Source: Ciona savignyi (taxonomy: Eukaryota; Chordata; Ascidiacea; Phlebobranchia; Cionidae). From it: a stretch of DNA of 64,000 bases. Of the stretch, positions 57,145 through 64,000 are shown one piece after another. The translations under genes and the position numbers were made by a program. Position 1 is the stretch's first letter. Every line of letters starts with the position of its first letter. A model generated the notes under the pieces. The model did no database searches. It saw nothing but the letters and a program-made list of their open reading frames with translations, and had not been told where the DNA came from. The stretch lies in NCBI GenBank assembly GCA_000149265.1, contig CH002001.1, forward strand, positions 146,491 to 210,490. The letters run 5' to 3'.

Positions 57145-57403
57145 ACATGTAGTAGTAAACAACACATTTATTACCGAAGGAAATTTCTTCGCCTGCATGT
57201 TGGTTCCATTTCTTCCATGGGGTCCAGGGAGATTCACCGGGCTTTGCGCCACCACGAACGATTGCAGGACCCAGTTTGATTATCTCAGGTATAAGCTTTT
57301 TAACCAATTTCCCACCAGCTCGCACTAGACCACTGAACCGAGCATCGGATGGCACCAACTGTACCACGAGAAGAACGACGAGAAAGACAACTTTGCTCTG
57401 CAT
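57009..57403 (-). CDS. Secreted cationic peptide precursor, antimicrobial-peptide-like, copy 1
   Basis: Two exons, 57403-57175 and 57058-57009, joined by a phase-1 intron, give 92 residues. Signal peptide 1-21 (MQSKVVFLVVLLVVQLVPSD). A lysine- and arginine-rich, probably helical segment follows (VRAGGKLVKKLIPEIIKLGP), then a Trp/Pro-rich part (ESPWTPWKKWNQ). The short exon 2 encodes an acidic tail (EDALDLEAIEAILRDE). Precursors of ascidian antimicrobial peptides are built this way, made in haemocytes and trimmed of the acidic tail. Antimicrobial function here is inferred. The intron contains a (TA)n microsatellite. A TTAAATA motif at 57452-57458 may act as the TATA box. The predicted protein is identical to that of copy 2, with which it lies head to head. 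Confidence 0.8.
57112..57144. repeat. (TA)n microsatellite in the peptide gene intron, copy 1
   Basis: About 16 TA units, at the same intron position as the array at 60797-60825 in copy 2. Confidence 0.9.
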
Positions 57404-60400
57404 CTTGTTGATGTATCACTTGTATGATGAAAACCTACCCGCCTCGCTGTGTATTTAACCATTTTTCGTGGTGTGATAGAAGAACTTCTTTGAAACAAAA
57501 ACTCACTTCGCGGTAAAATGAAGATGGAAATTTACCAGAGATAAAGCGAAAAAGGCATTTTCAACGAAGTTTTATGGAATTAAGAGAGAAAATCTGGCGT
57601 TGTAAAGGTAAAGAAACAATTAATATATCTATAACCACAAAAATTAATCATTGACCAAGTCAAGAAGTTATTATACCGCGATTTCAAGAGAAAAGCTTTA
57701 AAAACTGAATGTGGATTCAAAAAAACGTTTAACAGTTATATATATAATTCACATACATGAACTGCAATAAATCTATGTCTGACTCATGATCGTTTTTATT
57801 AGTTTTATATGTGTTTCGTAAATATGAGTGTTTTTATAAAGCGAAAACGTTGCAAGCCCTTGTAATTGGTCCAACGGTAGGCCGTTAAGACAGCGTCCTG
57901 CGAAACCATAGGAAATCGGTAACACCTGCACTTAACAGACATTTTAATAAATCTTTCCGACCCATCCTAACATAAAAGACCCAAAAAGTGAAGATTGGTC
58001 CTGGTTGACAATCTTCGGGTAAAAGCGACGATGGGTTTAGGCGGATTATTTTTATAATAACGTTTTTTTTCATCATCGATTGTCAACAAACTTACTCTCT
58101 AAGGATACGTCTTAGGTGTTGTATAGTCAATCAACAACCAGAATACAACAGGGAGTGATTTCTTGCATTGGTATTAGTAAGGACAATTATCGAAGACTTT
58201 AAACGTCGCTAAAGTGCAACAAACCTTTAGATACACCACGAAATTATGTAATTCTAGACCTATCTAACTAAGCTCAGATCATATTGGCACGTTTCCTCTT
58301 CTACCAGCAACAATTATCTGAACAATTTCCGTTTAATCAAAGCATTTCATAAGTTATTCCTGGGGTGGCTGTTAAAATCTATATTTGCAAGTTCTGATCT
58401 TTAACACGAGTAAGCTAGTGATCTTTAACACGAGTAAGATTTTATAAGCGTCATTTTGCTTACACCCAATGCGATTGGATAGGTGGAGATGTTGCTTAAT
58501 GTTTGGCGAGATATGTCCTCACAGCTTAACAAAACTAGCATGTAAACAAAGATTAAGACAAAAATGATTGACATTTCTTTATGTATATAACCCAAACTTG
58601 CGTAAATAATTGTTAATAATCCAATAATAATTAATCTAAATGAGGTATTGACACCCCTTTAAGATCTTTTCGTAGGTTGTAAAACAAATAATGTTACCAC
58701 ATAACGATATTAAACAAATGGCGATAAGCCGCGGATGGAAACTTGGGTTGCACTTATGCAGGTTTGAATGCTGATATACATATACGTTTCGGCTTCGGGT
58801 TGTTTGGGAAATCACAATATTGAAATGAAATCCATCCATCAAATTGAAAGTTAACAAGTTTTTAAGTACGTATAAATGTAACATTCAAATATATTTTATA
58901 AATATATGTATATTAAGTTGGATTAAATACAGTTTTTTTAAATAAATGTCAATCACTCTTGTCTTAATCTTTGTTTACATGCTAGTTTTGTTAAGCTGTG
59001 AGGGCATATCTCGACAAAACATTGAGCAACATCTCCACCCTATCCAATCGCATTGGGTGTAAGCGAAATGACGCTTATAAAATCTTTACTCGTGTTAAGA
59101 TCAGAACTTGCAAATATAGATTTTAACAGCCACGCTAGAAATAACTTATGAACTGGTTTGATTAAACGGAAATTGTTTAGATAGTTGTTGCCGGTAGAAG
59201 CGGAAACGTGCCAATATGATCTGATCATCTGAGCTTAGTTAGATAGGTATAGAATTACATAATTTCGTAGTGTATCTAAAGGTTTATTGCACTTAAGCGG
59301 CGTTTAAAGTCTTCGATAATTGTTCTTACTAATAACGATGCAAGGAATCACTCCCTGTTGTATTCTGGTTGCTGATTGACTGTCCAACACCTATGATGCG
59401 ACCATAAATAGTAAGCTTGATGAAACTTAAAGGATATTAACAAACTTTACAAAGGCCAATCCCCTGCAATACATGCCAAATTCTAGATGATGCATACGAA
59501 CTTTATTGTAAAGATAATCCGCCTAAACGCATCGTCGTTGGCGGCCAGTCGAATGTTTAACCGTGGACTGCCACAAAGACCGTTAAAAAATTATTTGCCC
59601 ATTTACCCGAAGATTGTCAACCAAGAACGATCTTCACTTTCTGAGTTTTTGATTTTAGGATGGGTCGGAAAGGTTTATTAAAATGTATGTTAAGTGCAGG
59701 GGTCGACAATCCTGGCACGTGTGACAGAAATTGGCACACGGGAGTTTTTTCTGGCTCGCTGCGTGATTTCGCGACACGCAAAATATAAAGTATAAACATG
59801 TGCAAACTTAAACTGTATGCGCTGCTCAAATTCAATAGTATTTAAGTTCGTAAGGCACACAAATCAACAATCTTAATTACTAATATTCAAATTAGACAGT
59901 TGACTTTGCAAATCGTACATAGCAATGGTTGATACGCGAAGTTTTAATACGATTTTTGGCTAGCTACTGTATTAATTCTTGGACAAAATATTGTCACCAT
60001 AAAATGAACTGTATTTTACGCTCTACATATATCGACACTACGGCGCCATCAAAATCAGATAAGGTACATATTAGCCACATATACGCAGTAAGTAATAAAA
60101 AAATGATTTTAAAAATACAAAGTTATCACCGACGTGTCCATTAGTCAGGCATTAATTTATTCCAGTTCGTGTATGTGTTAAACTATATCTGTTAAACGTT
60201 TTTTTGAATCCACATTTAGTTTTTAAAGCTTTTCCCCTGAAATCGCAGTATATTAACTTCTTTACTTGGTCAATAATTAACTTTTGTGGTTATAGATAAA
60301 TTAATTGGTTCTTCATCTTTTTATCGCCAGATTTTTCTTTACCAGAACTCTTCTTTAATTAATAAAACTTCCGTTGAAAATGCCTTTTTCGCTTATCTCG

Positions 60401-60533
60401 GGTAAATTTCCATCTTCATTTTACCGAGAAGTGGGTGTTAGTTTCAAAGAAGTTCTTCTATCACACAACGGAAAATGGTTAAATACTCAGCGAGGCGGGT
60501 AAGTTTTCATCATACAAGTGATACATCAACAAG
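57404..60533. other. Shared intergenic region between the head-to-head peptide genes
   Basis: About 3.1 kb with both promoters. It includes the inner ends of the two arms and the spacer at 58581-58940. No gene is seen in it. Reading frames at 57885-58076 and 59487-59681 lie in matching arm sequence but are not conserved as frames. Confidence 0.5.
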
Positions 60534-60926
60534 ATGCAGAGCAAAGTTGTCTTTCTCGTCGTTCTTCTCGTGGTACAGTTGGTGCCATCCGATGCTCGGT
60601 TCAGTGGTCTTGTGCGAGCTGGTGGGAAATTGGTTAAAAAGCTTATACCTGAGATAATCAAACTGGGTCCTGCAATCGTTCGTGGTGGCGCAAAGCCCGG
60701 TGAATCTCCCTGGACCCCATGGAAGAAATGGAACCAACATGCAGGCGAAGAAATTTCCTTCGGTAATAAATGTGTTGTTTACTACTACATGTTATAGTTA
60801 TATATATATATATATATATATATATTGATTCATTTAAATTATTATAAAGGCGTATATTACCATATTGTATTTACAGAGGACGCTCTTGATTTAGAAGCAA
60901 TTGAAGCAATTTTGAGAGACGAATAA
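60534..60926 (+). CDS. Secreted cationic peptide precursor, antimicrobial-peptide-like, copy 2
   Basis: Two exons, 60534-60762 and 60877-60926, with a phase-1 intron, give 92 residues identical to copy 1. In the coding exons I find one clear base difference, a silent leucine change (CTT against CTA, in the part encoding SGLVRAG). Signal peptide, cationic helix and acidic tail are as described for copy 1. TTAAATA at 60479-60485 is a possible TATA box about 50 bases before the ATG. An ATTAAA polyadenylation-like hexamer lies at about 60972. Either a recent duplicate or an allelic copy misjoined by assembly. Confidence 0.8.
60797..60825. repeat. (TA)n microsatellite in the peptide gene intron, copy 2
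   Basis: About 14 TA units, in the same place as in copy 1 but of different length. Confidence 0.9.
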
Positions 60927-61253
60927 ATTCTGTTTTGTGTTAACTCAGACTCACCATGTCCTCAAATGCACATTAAAAAAAACGAAAGTAATTTGGCTCG
61001 TTGAAGTGATTCAAATACCATTTGGTTTAATCTCATTTAGGTTCTGTGGCATCTTATGTCAGATTTTAAATTAAATACAGCTTTGCGCCAGCATCGTATG
61101 TATTAATCGAGACCATTTTACACGAATAGATTATGTAGACTGTGCGTTGTAGTGAAAAATCTGCGACTTTAAGACGTGGTCTACACTAACGATCGCAAGT
61201 CAGCACAAAGTTGGTTTGTTTAATAGCGCCTTGCATTATACCCGCTTGCAGTT

Positions 61254-61563
61254 TAGGAGGCGTTTAAACATTTATTCGCCCTATCTCTTAAATACAATTT
61301 AATCTCACATAAAAAAACTGTCACTCTCACTCAATATTCTACCACAGAAAGTCTTATGTTTTTTAAATTTAAAATAGAAGCTTAATTCATCAAACTAAAC
61401 CTAAAACCCTCCAATTTGTTACTTAAATATTCCAACCAAACAAACATTGGTAAATCAGCACTAATGTTACTTAGAAAAAGAATTAGTTAAATACCACAAC
61501 TAAGTGAGCACCACTCGTCAGTTCCGGCCTAGCATAGAGTATTATTAATTGGTTATACGCCAT
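61254..61563 (-). mobile_element. ggcgt-ended element, solo and diverged
   Basis: Starts ggaggcgtttaaacattta, ends aattggttatacgccatcta. A shorter remnant lies at the matching place in the left arm (about 56620-56700), so insertion predates the duplication. Confidence 0.7.
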
Positions 61564-61984
61564 CTAGCGTATGATATCTCAGATTACCCGCGAAATCCTC
61601 TCAGAAAATACAATACACTACTTACATTTGTATAAAACTGGTGAACATTTACAGCCAACATAAATCGACGGGGAAAATTAATAGAAACCAAAAACATTGG
61701 ATAATCTTTATTTATTTGTATTAGTTGTGTTCATCCCACATGTAGTATACATAGTTGTTATAGACAATCTTTAGTAAACAGATTGCTCACCCAAATCCTC
61801 ATATCTAAGATTTTTTAATTGAATTTTTTCTGCGTTAATAGTTAATGTTTGTTATTGTTAGATTTAAATTTGTTTGACTGATTCTTTGAATTACTGCAAT
61901 TTCCCCAAACATAACAACGGCGAATGCAACCCAGTTTACACAAATATAATAGAAGTCTAAATGATCTTCCCTCTGGGCTTTTAT

Positions 61985-62360
61985 CCACTAGGTATAGAAT
62001 ACAATTAGATATTCATGTTTATTCCTGTAAATGGTAAAATCAAGGGGGTTAACACACGGGCAATTGTCATATCACCTCGCGTCCACCATCGGGATAACGG
62101 AACTATTGCAGTGTGTTGCGCATGATAGATGTTTCTTTAATTGGTAGAAGCCACTAATCCGCTGGATTCAGGCAATATCCGTTAAGTGCCTTGACCAAGG
62201 ACACTACCGACTAAATGGAAAATAGTTTTTAATCTGCAAGACAAGGTCCGTAATGTGCCTTACATATAAGGACACAACCGAATAAGCAGCAAACAGTTTC
62301 GAATCTGCAACCTTTCTGTTAAAAGGGGTCGGACAAAACCACTAGACTAACCGGTCGGAA
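61985..62360 (-). repeat. SINE family C with a duplicated head segment (right arm only)
   Basis: From gtatagaatacaattagata through gcgtccaccatcgggata to actagactaaccggtcggaa. The segment around gtgccttgaccaaggacac occurs twice. No counterpart is seen in the left arm. Confidence 0.7.
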
Positions 62361-62521
62361 GAAATCTATTATTTATTTATTGTAATATTTTAAAATACAG
62401 AAAATACTAATTAACGAACTTAGGAGTTCATGTTGCGTCGAATTCTGATCTATCAGAATAACCAGATGTATCGCAATGACTCCAAAACGTTTTATTTATG
62501 TAGACAATGCGGGTAACAAGA

Positions 62522-62625
62522 GATCTGGTGGCCAAGCGTGACCGATTTGTATATCCACCTACTTTTACAAAAAAAAGTCTTGATAAAGAGCCATCGTGGG
62601 TTTAAAACTTCTCCCGATAAAGTTA
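62522..62625 (+). repeat. SINE family A (right arm)
   Basis: ctggtggccaagcgtgaccg, gagccatcgtgggtttaaaa, inverted counterpart of 55684-55790. Confidence 0.75.
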
Positions 62626-62639
62626 AATACTCTTGAAAA

Positions 62640-63343
62640 CTAATTATTCTCTCTATCTCTCCAATGCAAACTGACCTCACAAAAACAAATGTCACTTAAA
62701 ATCCTGACATAGAAAATCTTAGATTTTTTTCACAGTTTAAAATTGAAGCTTGAATCTGCAACCTAAATTTAAAATCCTCCAAAATTTTACTTACAAATTT
62801 TGAGCTAATACCCGTCCGTAGATCGGCAACTATTTTACAACAAAACAGCTAGCAGATGCACAATCAACAGCTTTATTTTACAAAGCACTAGGATAGGATA
62901 GGATATTCATCTTTATCCCAGTGAATGGGAAAACCACGGGTTACCGGAGCTATTGCAGTGTGTTGTATATGATAGACACGTTCCTTCAATTTGGTAGAAC
63001 CCATTAATCCGCTGGGTTCAGGCAATGTTCGTAAAGTACCTTGCCCAAGGACACAACCGTCTAGCTAGCGACCAGTTTCGCACCTGCAACCTTTCGATTG
63101 AAAAGCGACGCACTTAACCGTTAGACCAACGGGCCGGCCACTGCTGCAATATTACAAAACTGTACAGCTAAACGAGAACATCGGCGCACAGCCTAGCACA
63201 TGCTAATTTTAACCAAACAAACATTGGGGAATCACCACCATTGTTACTTAGCAAAACACTTGTTTAAAAAGAATGACTAAGGGAGGGTGCCATTTGTCAC
63301 ATTCTGCTGCGCATAGAGGTCTTAATTAGTTAAACGTCATCTA
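62640..63343 (-). mobile_element. ggcgt-ended element interrupted by a SINE
   Basis: Element sequence 62640-62887 and about 63145-63343 (ctaattattctctctatctc ... ttaattagttaaacgtcatc) is split by SINE C 62888-63144 (tail taggataggata, head complement cgttagaccaacgggccgg). gcact or gcac flanks the SINE on the left. Confidence 0.75.
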
Positions 63344-63509
63344 TACCTGTTAATCTGTTATAGTTTTAGACGTTTGTTAAATAACTTTTAATAAGCGTTT
63401 AAATTTTATATTAAAATGCTTGTGTTACTAGTATACAGTATAAAAAACATCACCACAGCACAGTACTGCGGGTCAGTTTGGCGAAAATGGGTTGACAATT
63501 CTGTAGCGA

Positions 63510-63622
63510 GTGTACGGTCGTGTGGCCGAATTGTTAATGCGACCGATATATATACCAACTATATTAAAAAAACATTCTTAGTGACGAGCCCCTCATGGTT
63601 CAAACCGTAGCTCAGTAAAAAA
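63510..63622 (+). repeat. SINE family A (right arm, intact counterpart of the split copy)
   Basis: gtacggtcgtgtggccgaat, gacgagcccctcatggttca, agctcagtaaaaaata. It matches 54217-54290 and 55188-55232 in the left arm. Confidence 0.8.
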
Positions 63623-64000
63623 TATGTAGTGCGATTAATAGGATAATTAACGCACACGTTAGACGAAAGCAATGAGATGTTAACACAGCTAACAAATTAT
63701 TATATTTATCTGTTACTTAACTAACAAAATATAAGAAATAATCTTTTAGTAATCATCTTTGTTTTATGTGTAGAAAAGCGGTTCCTCAATGGTGTTTATC
63801 TTAGAAGGCAAGAAATTTTTGAATTAGGTAAAATGGCGTTGCGATAAACAGTTTATTTCACGTGATGGAGTAATTCTAGACCTATGTAACTAAGCTCAGA
63901 TCATATTGACACGTTTTCTCTTCTACCGGCAACAACTATCTGAACAATTTCCGTTTAATCAAACCATTACATAAGTTATTTCTGGCGTGACTGTTAAAAT

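Larger units (their letters stand above)
53900..58580 (+). repeat. Left arm of a large inverted duplication
   Basis: Collinear inverted matches to 58940-64000 include: gattaaacggaaattgttc at 54095 with its complement near 63940; SINE A at 55684 with 62522; the peptide gene at 57009-57403 with 60534-60926; gttgacaatcttcgggta near 58005 with its complement near 59605; and aagattaagacaaaaatgat at 58550 with its complement near 58955. Arms differ by several insertions. A ~365-bp spacer (58581-58940) separates them. The right arm runs off the window. Confidence 0.85.
58941..64000 (-). repeat. Right arm of a large inverted duplication (runs off the window)
   Basis: Inverted counterpart of 53900-58580. 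It carries two insertions absent from or different in the left arm: SINE C at 61985-62360 and a longer ggcgt-ended element at 61254-61563. The segment near 59000-59280 (cgacaaaacattgagcaac, ttgattaaacggaaattgtt) recurs inverted at 63860-64000, so each arm is itself bounded by an inverted pair. Confidence 0.85.

Overview
The window looks like nuclear DNA of a tunicate, most likely a Ciona-type sea squirt. It is AT-rich and has compact GT-AG introns. It carries many tRNA-derived SINEs and short terminal-inverted-repeat elements. It also holds two families of small secreted cationic peptides with acidic C-terminal tails, a design known from ascidian antimicrobial peptide precursors. The species is inferred; no ribosomal or mitochondrial marker is present. 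Exons were joined by eye from splice signals, reading phase and remembered protein families.

Layout. 1-1095 (-): 5' part of a secreted fibrinogen-domain protein, running off the left edge. 2729-12326 (+): complete 12-exon importin-11 gene (958 aa). 14086-15270 (-): intronless two-helix membrane protein of unknown function. 15.3-22.0 kb: gene-poor, with an LTR-like composite repeat at 17575-19310. 22204-25923 (+): six-exon single-pass membrane protein, unrecognised. 27024-32868 (+): complete seven-exon cytosolic sulfotransferase. 35158-37583 (-): broken Sulfotransfer_4-type paralogue, cut by a SINE. 39.1-43.0 kb: repeat cluster around a small arginine-rich secreted peptide gene (40851-41497, -). 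44508-48578 (+): intact four-exon Sulfotransfer_4-type gene, with a second composite repeat in intron 1. 48.6-53.9 kb: hAT-like and other repeats, plus a sequence gap. 53.9-64.0 kb: a large inverted duplication holding two head-to-head copies of a cationic peptide precursor gene (57009-57403 - and 60534-60926 +).

The most unusual signal is in importin-11. At three exon boundaries the splice site itself has been multiplied. Intron 6 ends in eleven 24-bp units that each contain a 3' splice site, the last being the one used. A SINE dimer at exon 9 has copied the acceptor in its target-site duplications. About six SINEs in tandem at exon 10 have copied the donor. The two peptide families also share one gene plan: signal peptide plus basic peptide, a phase-1 intron, then an acidic tail exon. 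Gaps (N) lie at 32928-33027 and 52123-52436.
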